NCBI GenBank assembly: GCA_023229245.1 | Contig: JALNZU010000014.1 | Span: forward strand, 1 to 64,000 | Source: Bacteroidales bacterium | Lineage (GTDB): Bacteria > Bacteroidota > Bacteroidia > Bacteroidales > F082 | Reading direction: 5' to 3' | DNA: 64,000 bases | Shown here: positions 1-9,055 of the stretch, piece by piece | Layout of the letters: each line of letters opens with the position of its first letter | Position numbering within the stretch: position 1 is the stretch's first letter | Notes under the pieces: model-generated | What the model saw: the letters and a program-made list of their open reading frames with translations, nothing else | Told to the model about the DNA's origin: nothing | Database searches by the model: none | Translations under genes and position numbers: made by a program

Positions 1-33
1 GAAGGATGCTTTTTTTATTTTATCTTTGTCCAT
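1..33 (-). CDS. Start of a leftward gene cut by the window edge
   Basis: Eleven codons, beginning MDKDKIKKAS, run off the left edge. The support is an ATG at 33 with a perfect Bacteroidota -7 element (TATATTTG on the minus strand, 55-62) about 20 bp upstream. Eleven residues are too few to name a family, and the reading frame could be chance. Confidence 0.35.
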   Translation of the reverse strand, partial: MDKDKIKKASF

Positions 34-54
34 AGTGCGGGGTTTTATCTACAA

Positions 55-62
55 CAAATATA
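55..62 (-). promoter_or_regulatory. -7 promoter element TATATTTG
   Basis: Matches TAnnTTTG, the -7 element of the Bacteroidota primary sigma factor. It sits about 21 bp upstream of the ATG of the edge gene. No clear -33 TTG is seen 19 bp further upstream. Confidence 0.4.
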
Positions 63-320
63 CTGAAATTCAATGGAATAACAGTATATTTACCCGCATT
101 TTTTTTATTTTTATGAATAATTCAGGCTATCAAGCCCTGTCGGGAGGACCCCTATTTCTTTACTCATAAAATCTTTTGGTATAAGTACGTCCCTACAACT
201 GACGACCTAAGCAAAGACAAAGTTGGGTTTCTGTGTTCAATTAATAAAACAGGGATAGCTAATAAACTTTTGTTAATACAACTTTTTGTAGTCTTTACTG
301 TTACGTAATTTAGTGGCAGT
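63..320. other. Non-coding stretch at the left end
   Basis: AT-rich stretch between two leftward genes. I see no convincing ORF, RNA gene, long inverted repeat or terminator in it. Confidence 0.4.
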
Positions 321-518
321 TCAGATTTTGCCTTCTTCTTTTTTAATTTCTAATGCAGTATCAGCATCTTCCCAATTTTCTAAATTACTTAAAATTTCAT
401 TTTGATTTATAGGGAGATTTCTTGCTTTTATGATTGCTTCAGCTTCATCTTGTGCTTCAATACTGTAAACACAAAATCCGGTATAGTAAATTTTAACTTC
501 AAATTTTTTATTTTCCAT
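321..518 (-). CDS. Small acidic protein, DpnD/PcfM-like
   Basis: A 65-residue acidic protein. A beta-strand-like start (KKFEVKIYYTGFCVYSIEAQ) is followed by a DEAEAIIKAR helix and an Asp/Glu-rich tail. The pattern of a short strand, then an acidic EA-rich helix, then a polar tail resembles the DpnD/PcfM-like small proteins found with mobile and restriction-modification loci; that is a resemblance by eye, not a proven match. It begins 5 bp after the stop of the broken endonuclease-like gene and is probably on the same transcript. Function unknown. Confidence 0.5.
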   Translation of the reverse strand: MENKKFEVKIYYTGFCVYSIEAQDEAEAIIKARNLPINQNEILSNLENWEDADTALEIKKEEGKI

Positions 519-523
519 AATTA

Positions 524-973
524 TTATGCTGCTTTTCCTGATGAGATAGGGATAGTAGTGAAAAGCCCACAGTGTGAGGACTTGTAATGAATAGTTCGAC
601 CCGATAGGGGAACGACCATGAAATATAAAAATTTCTCTGCCTTTGCAATGTCCGTATTCTCTCGATCTGCTATTCTTATAATTTGTCTAAGTTTCATTTT
701 TGAAAGCCCAATTTCATCACAAACTACACCATTTATAGCATACAAACCCAAACGATTGGCAATAGGTTCGAAAATAGTTTTACTCCATTTTTCAGTAAAT
801 TGCCCGATCAATGAATTACGACTTTGTAGAGTTTGGCCTTCAGCACTTGTGCCTTTAGGAATATACGCAAAATAACCAGCTTTTAAATTATAGAAAAACT
901 GTTCGGGTGATGCAAAATTTTTTAATGCCTCACGAAAAAATTGAATTTCCACTTCCTTATTCCAAAGCGTCAT
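524..973 (-). pseudogene. Probable C-terminally broken restriction-endonuclease-like gene
   Basis: A 149-residue frame starting at MTLWNKEVEIQFF. The first about 95 residues read like the N-terminal region of a Bacteroidota type II restriction endonuclease family (a FFYNLKAGYFAYIPKG stretch, then QTLQSRNSLIG, FTEKW and NGVVCDEIGLSK). After DEIGLSK the sequence becomes unlike a folded enzyme (a serine/histidine-rich tail GRTIHYKSSHCG) and the acidic/Lys catalytic segment expected next is not visible. The longest frame starts further upstream at a TTG that is part of the -7 box at 998-1005, so ATG 973 is the better start. Family naming is inference; it could instead be an unrelated short protein. 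Confidence 0.4.
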
Positions 974-997
974 AACTAGTGTTGTCTTTGATCCAAA

Positions 998-1005
998 CAA
1001 AAGTA
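998..1005 (-). promoter_or_regulatory. -7 promoter element TACTTTTG
   Basis: A perfect TAnnTTTG on the minus strand, 25 bp upstream of ATG 973. It would drive the endonuclease-like remnant and the 65-residue gene behind it. Confidence 0.5.
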
Positions 1006-1107
1006 CAAAAATTAGTAAGACCGGTATTTTATTAGAGCTGTTGGTATAATATATTTATTTCAAGTAAGATATGAATTATTTTTCTTTTTAATTTTGGTCG
1101 TGTTCTT

Positions 1108-3084
1108 TTAAAAGTCTGATTGCAACAGCATTAAAATATGTGCGGCTGACCAACTGAAATTTTTGGCGTTGAGGCCTGTACCTTTGATAGGGTGATAGTT
1201 TTCATATAAAGGTGAATTATTTAGGAGTCCTTCAGCATGCTCGAATAGCTTATGTTTGAGCAGATCGGCATCGGCATGATAGCCATAGTTACTAAGCCCT
1301 TTTATGCCGAAATAAAATTGATCTAACCAAACTGGTCCTCTCCAATAGCCTTTTATTGGATTGAATTCGGTATGATCAGCTGCTAAAGTAGGTAGAGGGA
1401 TATGTGTATTAAATTTTTGTGGGTCCATCATCATTTTTCTTACTGCTTTAGCCTGCTTTTTTGTAGCAGCCATTGTCCATAGCGGTATCCAGCCTTCAGG
1501 TCCTTCAATCTGTATCCATTTTCCGGTCTTAGTGTTTTTATCGTAAAAATAGCCTCGTTTAGGATCAAAAAAATGATGCCTCAAGGCTTTTTCAAGCTGT
1601 TTTGCTTCTTTTTTCCAGGCTTTTTTGTCTTGTTCATATCCTGCTATTTCGGCCAATTGTTGCAGGTGCTTTTTTTCGGCATAGAGATACGCATTCAAAT
1701 CTACGCTTTCTTGCTCGAAACTCCATGCTGTTTCATTTATCTGGATCAGCTTTGACGCATCGAATCGTACGGCGTTATCCATACCGCTTTCCCATGCGGC
1801 AGCTATAGGTGTGCCATCCGTTGAACCATATTCGCAAAGGCCGTTTTGATTATGATCTCTGTGTTGGTACCACCATGTATGATAGCGAACTAATTTTGGA
1901 TAGATCTCTTTGATAAAAGCCGAATCGCCTGTATGTCTGTATAGCTCTAACACCGCCCAGGCCGATAGGGGAGGCTTGGTATCGCGCCAGTTATTTTCGT
2001 CCTGATCGGCATAGATACAGTCGGCTATCATGCCGTGCTCATCCATATAGTCGAACATGCTCAGTATATTGTTTTTAGCCAGTTCGGGATGAAACATACT
2101 TAAAGCTGCAGCTTGTTTCCATGAGTCCCAACTCCAGAATCCGTAAAAACCCTGATATGAAACTGATGGGAAAAGCCCGTCGTGCAATAAATCTTTGGCC
2201 GCCGAACGCCAGTTGGTGATCAAGGTAATAATAGCTTTCACTGCCAGACGCTTATAAGACCCCGAAAGATATGGGCTCTTCCCGAAAAAAGCCCTTATAT
2301 ACCCATCCCATCGGATTTCATTTTCTTCCAGACTTTGATCAAACTGTGAGATATCTGTTGGAACAGATGAATACTCATCCTGTGGGCTAACTAGATAAAT
2401 ATGCGACTGTACAAAAGCAATTTGTTGATCAGCTGAAAATGATCGTTCTCCATAAGAAGCCTGATAGGAAGTCGTGTCAAATTGTAGATCTACATGTGAA
2501 TCAAACAGCAAGTTGAAAGAGCCAACAGTATTCGATAGTTGGACCATCAATTTGTTATCTGCACCAGATAAATGGGTGCCATCAAAAAATTTGCCTGTAA
2601 AAGCTATTTCGATTGTACGTTCAAACGGACTTAGGTTGGTTAGTACCGTTTTTTGCATAGATTGCCGGTTATTGACGAAAATAAGTTGTTGTTTGATAGA
2701 TAGCTCGTCTATCTCCAACTCTTGTTCTATCAGTCCGGGTAAATAGCGTTGAGTGAGCTTCGATTGGCTTAGGTCTAAAGTAGTTCCATTTTCGGTGATA
2801 GTTAAAATAGCTGCCGAGTTTGAAATCCATTGCCCTTGCATTTCCATCACCAAAGGTCCGGCAAAGCCACCGTAATATGAACTATCTTTGGAAAAAGCAA
2901 AAGCATGCCAGGCACCCATATCGCTGAACACAGTTGAAGCAATTTGGACAGTAGAGGAAATAGTTACAGCAAGATCTAACACATTAGGAAAATCCTGGCG
3001 ACTGATTACTTGGGCATTTACCAGATTACAGATACTGAGGAGCAAGATACCTTGCAAAAAACAGATGACTGAGCGTAACGACAT
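1108..3084 (-). CDS. Secreted GH63 glycosidase (YgjK/glucosidase-like)
   Basis: A 658-residue protein with a signal peptide (about residues 1-24, ending VNAQ). A beta-rich N-terminal domain of about 270 residues is followed by an (alpha/alpha)6 barrel. The barrel carries GH63 hallmarks: YGFWSWDSWKQA near 315, WESGMDNAVRFD near 430, GYWRGPVWLDQFYFG near 577 and YENYHPIKG ... NFSWSAAH near 627-640. By motif position, the Asp of ESGMDN and the Glu of YENYHP correspond to the acid/base pair of E. coli YgjK. Likely role: periplasmic or secreted removal of alpha-glucosyl residues from an oligosaccharide. It stands alone, with no SusCD pair nearby. The exact substrate cannot be read from the sequence. 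Confidence 0.85.
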   Translation of the reverse strand: MSLRSVICFLQGILLLSICNLVNAQVISRQDFPNVLDLAVTISSTVQIASTVFSDMGAWHAFAFSKDSSYYGGFAGPLVMEMQGQWISNSAAILTITENGTTLDLSQSKLTQRYLPGLIEQELEIDELSIKQQLIFVNNRQSMQKTVLTNLSPFERTIEIAFTGKFFDGTHLSGADNKLMVQLSNTVGSFNLLFDSHVDLQFDTTSYQASYGERSFSADQQIAFVQSHIYLVSPQDEYSSVPTDISQFDQSLEENEIRWDGYIRAFFGKSPYLSGSYKRLAVKAIITLITNWRSAAKDLLHDGLFPSVSYQGFYGFWSWDSWKQAAALSMFHPELAKNNILSMFDYMDEHGMIADCIYADQDENNWRDTKPPLSAWAVLELYRHTGDSAFIKEIYPKLVRYHTWWYQHRDHNQNGLCEYGSTDGTPIAAAWESGMDNAVRFDASKLIQINETAWSFEQESVDLNAYLYAEKKHLQQLAEIAGYEQDKKAWKKEAKQLEKALRHHFFDPKRGYFYDKNTKTGKWIQIEGPEGWIPLWTMAATKKQAKAVRKMMMDPQKFNTHIPLPTLAADHTEFNPIKGYWRGPVWLDQFYFGIKGLSNYGYHADADLLKHKLFEHAEGLLNNSPLYENYHPIKGTGLNAKNFSWSAAHILMLLQSDF

Positions 3085-3324
3085 GTTTATTACTATTTAT
3101 AGCTATGATCTGCCATTCAAACGAATTGGTGGCATAGAAACCATTTTCAGACAAAATTGCACAAAATTGTTTATTTTATTACTGGTAGTCTGAACCAATC
3201 TTTAGTTTCAACAAGATAGGTGGTAAAGACTGACTTCGGTTGTGCTTTTGTTGTACTGTATCCGGCTATATATAGGCATTACAAGTGAAATATACTTTAG
3301 TGGAGGCCTCTTTACTGCCGGAAG

Positions 3325-3344
3325 TTTGCATACCTTTGCATACC
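3325..3344 (+). repeat. Tandem decamer TTTGCATACC x2
   Basis: Two perfect head-to-tail copies of TTTGCATACC (3325-3334 and 3335-3344). The second copy's TTTG is the end of the -7 box TACCTTTG, so the duplication overlaps the core promoter of the aspartase fusion gene. Confidence 0.7.
3331..3338 (+). promoter_or_regulatory. -7 promoter element TACCTTTG
   Basis: A perfect TAnnTTTG, 40 bp upstream of the ATG at 3379, embedded in a tandem TTTGCATACC repeat. Confidence 0.65.
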
Positions 3345-3378
3345 TATTTAATTAGAAAGAATTGTAAAATATAATACT

Positions 3379-5220
3379 ATGGAAATCAACGAAAAAGCTG
3401 CTTTAATTAGTAATATTGAATTGTTTAGAGGCTTGAATACGGATGAGATTAATTTAGTCAGTCAACAAACCTCTCAGATGACTTTAGAGCCGGGTGATTT
3501 TTTGTTTAAAGAAAATACTCCCCGTCAGGAAATATTTTTAGTAGCCGATGGTAAAATAGAGCTGTTTAAGAGCACTCCTTTTGGGGAGGAACAGCGGATC
3601 ACTTATTTTACCAAATACGACTTTTTAGGTGAAGGCTCATTAATGGAGGACTCGCCTCATTCAACCTCAGCAAGGGCTGTGGAAAAAAGTGTGGTACTTA
3701 CTTTGGGCCAGGATTTGTTGCGTTCATCAGGCTCTATCGCATTGGTAGTGTTATCAAATATTACCAAAGTGGTGTCGCGCCGGATGCGCTATGCCAATGC
3801 CCGTATGCTGAGCTCTACCATACAGTACGAATCGGGTAAAACCAGAAATGAACACGATTTGTTAGGCGACAGGGACGTCCCTTATGAGTATTACTATGGC
3901 ATACAAACTTTAAGAGCCATGGAGAATTTCAATATCAGCGGGATTACCCTAAACTTTTATCCTGACTTTATCCATGCGTTAGCAATTGTAAAGATGGCTT
4001 CAGCCCGTGCCAATCACGAGCTTGGGTTGCTCTCCACCGAAGTAGCTAATGCCATCATACGTGCCTGCCAGGATATACTTGACAATAAATTTCATGTTCA
4101 CTTTGTGGTAGATATGATACAAGGCGGTGCCGGAACTTCTACTAATATGAATGCCAACGAAGTGATTGCAAATCGGGCATTGGAACTGATGGGCAAGCAA
4201 AAAGGACAGTACGAATTTTGCCATCCCAATAATCATGTAAACCTGTCGCAAAGCACCAACGATGCCTATCCTACGGCTATAAAAATTGCGTTGATAAAAG
4301 CTAATGACAAATTGGTACTTGTGTTGCAAGACCTGATCAAGGCATTGCATATTAAAGCCAAAGAGTTTGCTTCGGTGATTAAAATGGGACGCACCCAGTT
4401 GCAGGATGCCGTTCCTATGACATTAGGTCAGACATTTCAGGCTTTTGCCGTAACTCTGGAAGAAGAAGTCCAGCTGTTGAATAAGATGGCATCCCTCTTT
4501 TTAGAAGTCAATATGGGAGGTACTGCCATAGGTACCGGAATTAATGCCGATCCTAAATACAGCGATAAAGTGATTCCTTATTTGCGGGTTATTACCGGTA
4601 TGGATATTAAATTAGCACGTAACTTAGTTGAAGCTACCCAGGATACCAGCGACTTTGTGAGCTACTCAAGCAGCTTGAAACGCTTAGCGCTGAAACTCTC
4701 AAAAATGTCGAACGACCTACGACTGCTCTCCTCCGGGCCACGTGCCGGATTAAACGAGATCAACCTGCCTGCCATGCAGCCCGGAAGTACCATCATGCCC
4801 GGAAAAGTCAATCCCGTCATACCTGAAGTAGTTAACCAAATTGCATTTAAAGTAATAGGTAACGACCTGACTATTTCTATGGCAGCAGAAGCCGGACAAT
4901 TAGAGCTGAATGTGATGGAACCGGTAATGGTACAAAGCCTGTTTGAGTCAATTGAGATGCTTAAAAACGGAATGAAAGTACTTACAAACCGTTGTATAAC
5001 TGGCATCACTGCTAATGTAGAACATTGCCGGAATACAGTGTATAATTCAATCGGATTGGTAACAGCACTTAATCCGTATATAGGATATGATGCAGCTAAC
5101 ATGATTGCTAAAACAGCTTTAGAAACCGGTAAAAGTGTGTATGAATTGGTGTTGGAAAAACAACTTCTTTCAAGAGAAGAGTTAGACCAGATTTTAGCAC
5201 CCGAGAGCATGGTACGATAA
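3379..5220 (+). CDS. aspA: Aspartate ammonia-lyase with N-terminal cyclic-nucleotide-binding domain
   Basis: A 613-residue fusion. Residues 1 to about 150 form a cNMP-binding/CRP-like beta-roll (IELFRGLNTDEINLV, then LEPGDFLFKENTPRQEIFLV, GEGSLMED, HSTSARAV). From about residue 156 (NEHDLLGDRDVP) it is a full-length aspartase/fumarase superfamily enzyme with the signature GSTIMPGKVNPVIPE near 470-485. The enzyme converts L-aspartate to fumarate and ammonia in the cytosol. It is about 140 residues longer than ordinary AspA. Whether the sensor lobe still binds a nucleotide is unknown; the phosphate-binding Arg typical of CRP is replaced in this stretch (HSTSARAV keeps one Arg). No DNA-binding domain is present, so allosteric control is more likely than transcription control. 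Confidence 0.9.
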   Translation: MEINEKAALISNIELFRGLNTDEINLVSQQTSQMTLEPGDFLFKENTPRQEIFLVADGKIELFKSTPFGEEQRITYFTKYDFLGEGSLMEDSPHSTSARAVEKSVVLTLGQDLLRSSGSIALVVLSNITKVVSRRMRYANARMLSSTIQYESGKTRNEHDLLGDRDVPYEYYYGIQTLRAMENFNISGITLNFYPDFIHALAIVKMASARANHELGLLSTEVANAIIRACQDILDNKFHVHFVVDMIQGGAGTSTNMNANEVIANRALELMGKQKGQYEFCHPNNHVNLSQSTNDAYPTAIKIALIKANDKLVLVLQDLIKALHIKAKEFASVIKMGRTQLQDAVPMTLGQTFQAFAVTLEEEVQLLNKMASLFLEVNMGGTAIGTGINADPKYSDKVIPYLRVITGMDIKLARNLVEATQDTSDFVSYSSSLKRLALKLSKMSNDLRLLSSGPRAGLNEINLPAMQPGSTIMPGKVNPVIPEVVNQIAFKVIGNDLTISMAAEAGQLELNVMEPVMVQSLFESIEMLKNGMKVLTNRCITGITANVEHCRNTVYNSIGLVTALNPYIGYDAANMIAKTALETGKSVYELVLEKQLLSREELDQILAPESMVR

Positions 5221-5269
5221 AAGAAATACTTAATTTAGTAACTCATTAAAAAAAACCAACTCGAGTTGT

Positions 5270-5680
5270 ATGAATAATCAAATCCTGACGATCAGAAACA
5301 TGGCTTTGCTGATATTTCTTATAGTGCTTACCGGCGCATGCAGCAACACAAAAAGCAATAAAATGATAGGGGTGTGGAAAGTAGATAATGTGGATGTGCG
5401 TTTTGATGAACAAAAAGTAAATCCTCAGACCCTTGAACAGGTGATTGCTACGGAAAAAGAAACCATACTTCATTTTATGGACGACAGCACTATGCACATC
5501 ATTATGGGTGAGACCAATCAAAAAGCGTATTGGAGCATGGAAGAGGCTATACTGTTCTATTATTTTGATGGCTCTCCCCTGAATGTGTATGAGTTAGGAA
5601 AGTTAGTGGATGAGAAAATAGAAACAGAAACCCAAACACCCGTTGGCTCTATCCGGATAACCTATATCAAATCGGAATAA
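5270..5680 (+). CDS. Lipocalin-like lipoprotein
   Basis: A 136-residue protein with a lipoprotein signal (LIVLTGACSN, Cys about residue 25). The mature part begins MIGVWKVDNVDV and continues with alternating short strands, as in the small lipocalin-like lipoproteins of Bacteroidota. It lies 49 bp after the aspartase gene on the same strand and may be co-transcribed. Ligand and role are unknown. Confidence 0.6.
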   Translation: MNNQILTIRNMALLIFLIVLTGACSNTKSNKMIGVWKVDNVDVRFDEQKVNPQTLEQVIATEKETILHFMDDSTMHIIMGETNQKAYWSMEEAILFYYFDGSPLNVYELGKLVDEKIETETQTPVGSIRITYIKSE

Positions 5681-5707
5681 AAGATTTGCTGCTTCGGATA
5701 ACTTGGT

Positions 5708-6703
5708 TTATTGGGTGAACTCGGTACTATACAATATGGCTTCAAGCTGTCGGAGATAATCCCGTTTAGGCTTGTTGGGAGCATAGACATATCCTTCTAG
5801 TGTGATCATTTGCCCGGTGGTTGGATGTATCAGGGTATAAGCTAAAAAGGGGCCGGCCATATAATCGCCTACCACATTCCATACTCCTTTGGTTTCTACA
5901 GCAAAATCGGTGATAAAATTTGAGATAGGCTTTACTTGAGGTATGATAAACTCTTTGTCGGTTGACATAAATGATCCTTCTACCGGACCAGGTATGTATT
6001 GTTGCACGATGCGGTCGCGTCTTGAGATGATGCTCTGCATGCTTAGCTCGGCTGTGTCGCGGTAAGGGTTGGAATAGATAATAAAAGCCTGACTGAAGTC
6101 GCTGGCTTCTTTTCTGATCCACATAAAATCGTCTTCGTTTTTGGCTATATAAAATCCTTCGGGTATCAACAGGCTCAGACCAAATTTCTTGGAAATGGTT
6201 TCCATGATACTACTGTTGGCTGTTGCCCTGTAGATAGAGAGCAGCCGTTCGCGTTCCGAACGATCAAAAAGCAGGCGAAAAGCTTCTTGATTGGTTTCAA
6301 AAGCTTCTACCCAGGTGTCGGTATCCGGTGCTGTAATCTTGATAACCCTTTGAGGCTTGGCCCATAGATCAGAACGGGTCTCAACTACAGCTTCTGACAG
6401 CTGAGGATCATTTTCGATAATCAACAGATTGCGGTGTTTTTTGAACATATCCGAGAGCTTGGCTATCTCTATTTGTGTGAGCTTATAAATAGGCTCACTC
6501 TGTGGAAGACCATATTGCTCCTGCCCAAAAAAACGCCTGACAGCTTCACCTTGAGTGCCCGACCATTGCTCTTTGTTTTGGCTTACCACTAAAATCTCAG
6601 AGGTAGCACCTACCGATCGGGCAGTACGCTTTTCAGGCTCTCCACATGAGGAAAAAATAAATACTGTTAGTAAAATAATCAGTAAGGAATGATGTGATCT
6701 CAT
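5708..6703 (-). CDS. DUF4837 family lipoprotein
   Basis: A 331-residue protein with a lipobox (FIFSSCGEPEK, Cys near residue 20). SVGATSEILVVSQNKEQW opens the mature region, followed by a GEAVRRFFG segment and a later FMWIRKEASDF ... IIYSNPY segment, the layout of DUF4837, a Bacteroidota family of unknown function. It lies convergent to the lipocalin-like gene (27 bp apart). The only good promoter box upstream is at 6866-6873, which implies a leader of about 160 nt. Confidence 0.8.
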   Translation of the reverse strand: MRSHHSLLIILLTVFIFSSCGEPEKRTARSVGATSEILVVSQNKEQWSGTQGEAVRRFFGQEQYGLPQSEPIYKLTQIEIAKLSDMFKKHRNLLIIENDPQLSEAVVETRSDLWAKPQRVIKITAPDTDTWVEAFETNQEAFRLLFDRSERERLLSIYRATANSSIMETISKKFGLSLLIPEGFYIAKNEDDFMWIRKEASDFSQAFIIYSNPYRDTAELSMQSIISRRDRIVQQYIPGPVEGSFMSTDKEFIIPQVKPISNFITDFAVETKGVWNVVGDYMAGPFLAYTLIHPTTGQMITLEGYVYAPNKPKRDYLRQLEAILYSTEFTQ

Positions 6704-6865
6704 GGCAATTTAATATGAGTTATACTGAATTAAAGAAGGTAAAGCGTGTCTTTTAAGTGATTCATCACTGTAAATATGCGTCTTATCCGAATCAGGCATC
6801 TACTTTATTGGTTCTTCACTGTTTATCCAACCACTGATACAATACGCATTTCGGCTTTATCAACA

Positions 6866-6873
6866 CAAAGATA
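6866..6873 (-). promoter_or_regulatory. -7 promoter element TATCTTTG
   Basis: A perfect TAnnTTTG on the minus strand in the gap between the MltD-like gene and the DUF4837 gene. It is 163 bp upstream of the DUF4837 start, so the leader would be unusually long. Confidence 0.4.
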
Positions 6874-6942
6874 GGTGTATTGAACGAAAAAAAGTGTTAC
6901 TTTATTGTTTTTAAGTTGGTTGACTGAACGTTTCAGTGTGGA

Positions 6943-8655
6943 TCAGGTGATTCGGAGTTTTTGTCCGGGTCTGATTTGAGTACGGTTGCCTAAGTTATTC
7001 AGCTTTTTGATCTGTTCAACTGTTACACCGTCGTATTTTCGGGCTATGTCCCAGAGTGTATCACCTTGTTTAACAGTGTAAACAATCGATTTACCGGTAT
7101 TGTTTGTACTCGTTTGAGCTAAAGTTTCAGGCGGATATACCCTTAGTTTTTGTCCGATAACGATTGTTGATCCTCTCAGGTTATTCCATTCTCTAAGGTC
7201 GGTTATACTGCATTTATAGCGGTTGGCTAATCCACCTAAGGTTTCCCCACGTTTGACTATATGCGTGGCTGATTGAGTAGAACGTGCTACCGGTGTTTCT
7301 CCCGGCTGACTGATTGGGCCGCCTGCGCTATAAACCACTAACTTCTGGCCGATACGTAAATTGGTTGTCCTCAGATTATTCCATGTCTGAAGCTGCTTTA
7401 CCGTCACTCTATAGCGTTTGGCTATTACACTCAGGTTCTCACCACTTCTTACTATATGAACACTTTGATCACTGATTTTCTTGATTTCTTCCATCAACGT
7501 TTCTTTTTCTATACCTTTTTTGGTTTTAAAGGCATAAAGCTCGGTTTCGTTGTTCAGGAAAGGTCCAATAAACTCTGATGGAATACGGATCACATACGGA
7601 TTATCGGCTGTAGCAGGTATGATACCTTTCTTAAACTGAGGGTTGAAAAACTTCAGGTCTTCCATAGTAATGCCCAACATCTCATGTAGCTGGTCGAACG
7701 AGAGCAGTTCTTTAACTGAAACAGTATCGGTGCCATTCATCATAATACCCGGATCAATAGGGTATAAGTTATGTTTGGCGGCATAGCTCATCACATAATT
7801 TACTGCGATGAAAGCAGGCACATAGCCTCTGGTTTCCTTTGGTAGAAATGGCCATATAGCCCAGTAATCTTTTATGCCGCCGGTACGTCTGATAGCCCGG
7901 TTGACATTACCTGCACCTGAATTGTAGGCCGCTAACACCAACAGCCAGTCATCATAGATATTATATAGGTCTAACATATGTTGACAAGCTGCTTCGGTTG
8001 ATTTATACGGATCGAAGCGGTCATCCACAAGCGAGGTAACTTTCAACTGATATACCTTACCTGTTCCATACATGAACTGCCATAATCCTTTAGCACCCAT
8101 ATGCGAACCGGCCGTCGGATTCAAAGCTGATTCCACTACGGCAAGATATTTCATCTCCAAAGGGATATCGTACCGGTCTAACAGTTCCTCGAACATTGGA
8201 AAATATAGCTCTGCCAAACCGAGCATCCGGCTTGTCAATGCCCGTTTGCGAAAGGCGTATAGGTCTATAAAACTTTTTACATGTCTATTAAACGTCAATG
8301 AGATAGGCGTTTCTCTATCCAACTCGGATATAAGAGCAATATAAACGCTATCGGTAAAAAAAGGTACCTCATGTGAATGGTATCCGAACACATTCAATGA
8401 AGCAGTATCAGCTATAGTGTTGCCGTTGAAATATCTGATCTTATACAAGCTGTCTAACATGCGTACTATAGGAGTGTCATCAGTAAAAAAACCTTCGGTT
8501 TGTTCTTCTAAGAAATCCACCGAGATCTGGTCTGTGGTATCTCCTATCTGAAGACTTAGCGTATCGCTATGCATCTCATCTGTTTCTGATTGTGCCAAGA
8601 TGAGGAATGGGTGTAAAAATAGGCTGATAAAAAAGATATTCAGTATGTTTCTCAT
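6943..8655 (-). CDS. mltD: MltD-like lytic transglycosylase with three LysM domains
   Basis: A 570-residue protein with a signal peptide (about 1-21). An SLT domain lies around residues 145-310 with the catalytic Glu175 in AVVESALNP, followed by GAKGLWQFM and AAYNSGAGNVNRAI. Three LysM peptidoglycan-binding repeats follow near 395-437, 463-507 and 523-569, each ending in IGQKL or PGQKL. It would cleave the MurNAc-GlcNAc bond non-hydrolytically in the periplasm during wall remodelling. Length and domain order match Bacteroidota MltD-type enzymes. Confidence 0.92.
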   Translation of the reverse strand: MRNILNIFFISLFLHPFLILAQSETDEMHSDTLSLQIGDTTDQISVDFLEEQTEGFFTDDTPIVRMLDSLYKIRYFNGNTIADTASLNVFGYHSHEVPFFTDSVYIALISELDRETPISLTFNRHVKSFIDLYAFRKRALTSRMLGLAELYFPMFEELLDRYDIPLEMKYLAVVESALNPTAGSHMGAKGLWQFMYGTGKVYQLKVTSLVDDRFDPYKSTEAACQHMLDLYNIYDDWLLVLAAYNSGAGNVNRAIRRTGGIKDYWAIWPFLPKETRGYVPAFIAVNYVMSYAAKHNLYPIDPGIMMNGTDTVSVKELLSFDQLHEMLGITMEDLKFFNPQFKKGIIPATADNPYVIRIPSEFIGPFLNNETELYAFKTKKGIEKETLMEEIKKISDQSVHIVRSGENLSVIAKRYRVTVKQLQTWNNLRTTNLRIGQKLVVYSAGGPISQPGETPVARSTQSATHIVKRGETLGGLANRYKCSITDLREWNNLRGSTIVIGQKLRVYPPETLAQTSTNNTGKSIVYTVKQGDTLWDIARKYDGVTVEQIKKLNNLGNRTQIRPGQKLRIT

Positions 8656-8761
8656 ACGGTATTAAGTGCGATAAAGTTTTACAATCAGCAGTTTACATTA
8701 TTATAAATGCCTTTTGATATCATACCTCTTGTTTGAGGTGTAGGGTAAATAACGACTGCAA

Positions 8762-8959
8762 TCAGCTTTTCTTGTCTGTATCGTTGCTTTTATCCTTGTC
8801 ATCCGTTCCGTCTAAGCCGTCTTTGAACTCTTTCACTCCTCTTCCTAAGCCTCGCATGAGCTCGGGGATTTTCTTGCCGCCAAACAGAAGAAGTACTACA
8901 ACTACTATAAGTATGATCTCTGTCGGGCCTAACATGGCAATAAGTGTTGAACTTAACAT
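8762..8959 (-). CDS. tatA: Twin-arginine translocase subunit TatA/E
   Basis: A 65-residue protein: a short N-terminal membrane helix (TEIILIVVVVLLLFGGKKIP), the FGxxKxPEL hinge, an amphipathic helix (RGLGRGVKEFKDGL) and a charged tail rich in Asp/Lys. This is the complete TatA architecture. The longest frame begins 40 codons earlier, but that extension is not TatA-like and would begin upstream of the -7 box at 8982-8989; ATG 8959 is preferred. No tatC is in the window. Confidence 0.92.
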   Translation of the reverse strand: MLSSTLIAMLGPTEIILIVVVVLLLFGGKKIPELMRGLGRGVKEFKDGLDGTDDKDKSNDTDKKS

Positions 8960-8981
8960 GGTAGTAGGTTTTAATTGAATG

Positions 8982-8989
8982 CAAATATA
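8982..8989 (-). promoter_or_regulatory. -7 promoter element TATATTTG (tatA)
   Basis: A perfect TAnnTTTG on the minus strand, 22 bp upstream of the tatA ATG at 8959. It supports the shorter tatA start. Confidence 0.65.
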
Positions 8990-9023
8990 CAATAAATAAA
9001 TCCCTTGGTTTGTCAGGCATTCG

Positions 9024-9031
9024 TATCTTTG
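9024..9031 (+). promoter_or_regulatory. -7 promoter element TATCTTTG
   Basis: A perfect TAnnTTTG, 24 bp upstream of ATG 9056. With the tatA box at 8982-8989 it makes a compact divergent promoter pair about 40 bp apart. Confidence 0.65.
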
Positions 9032-9055
9032 GACATCATTTTTTTTACCTTGTAT

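Noticed and set aside
5246..5521. Leftward 91-codon frame across the lipocalin-like gene
   Set aside because: It is antisense to a lipoprotein gene with a clear signal peptide and lipobox.
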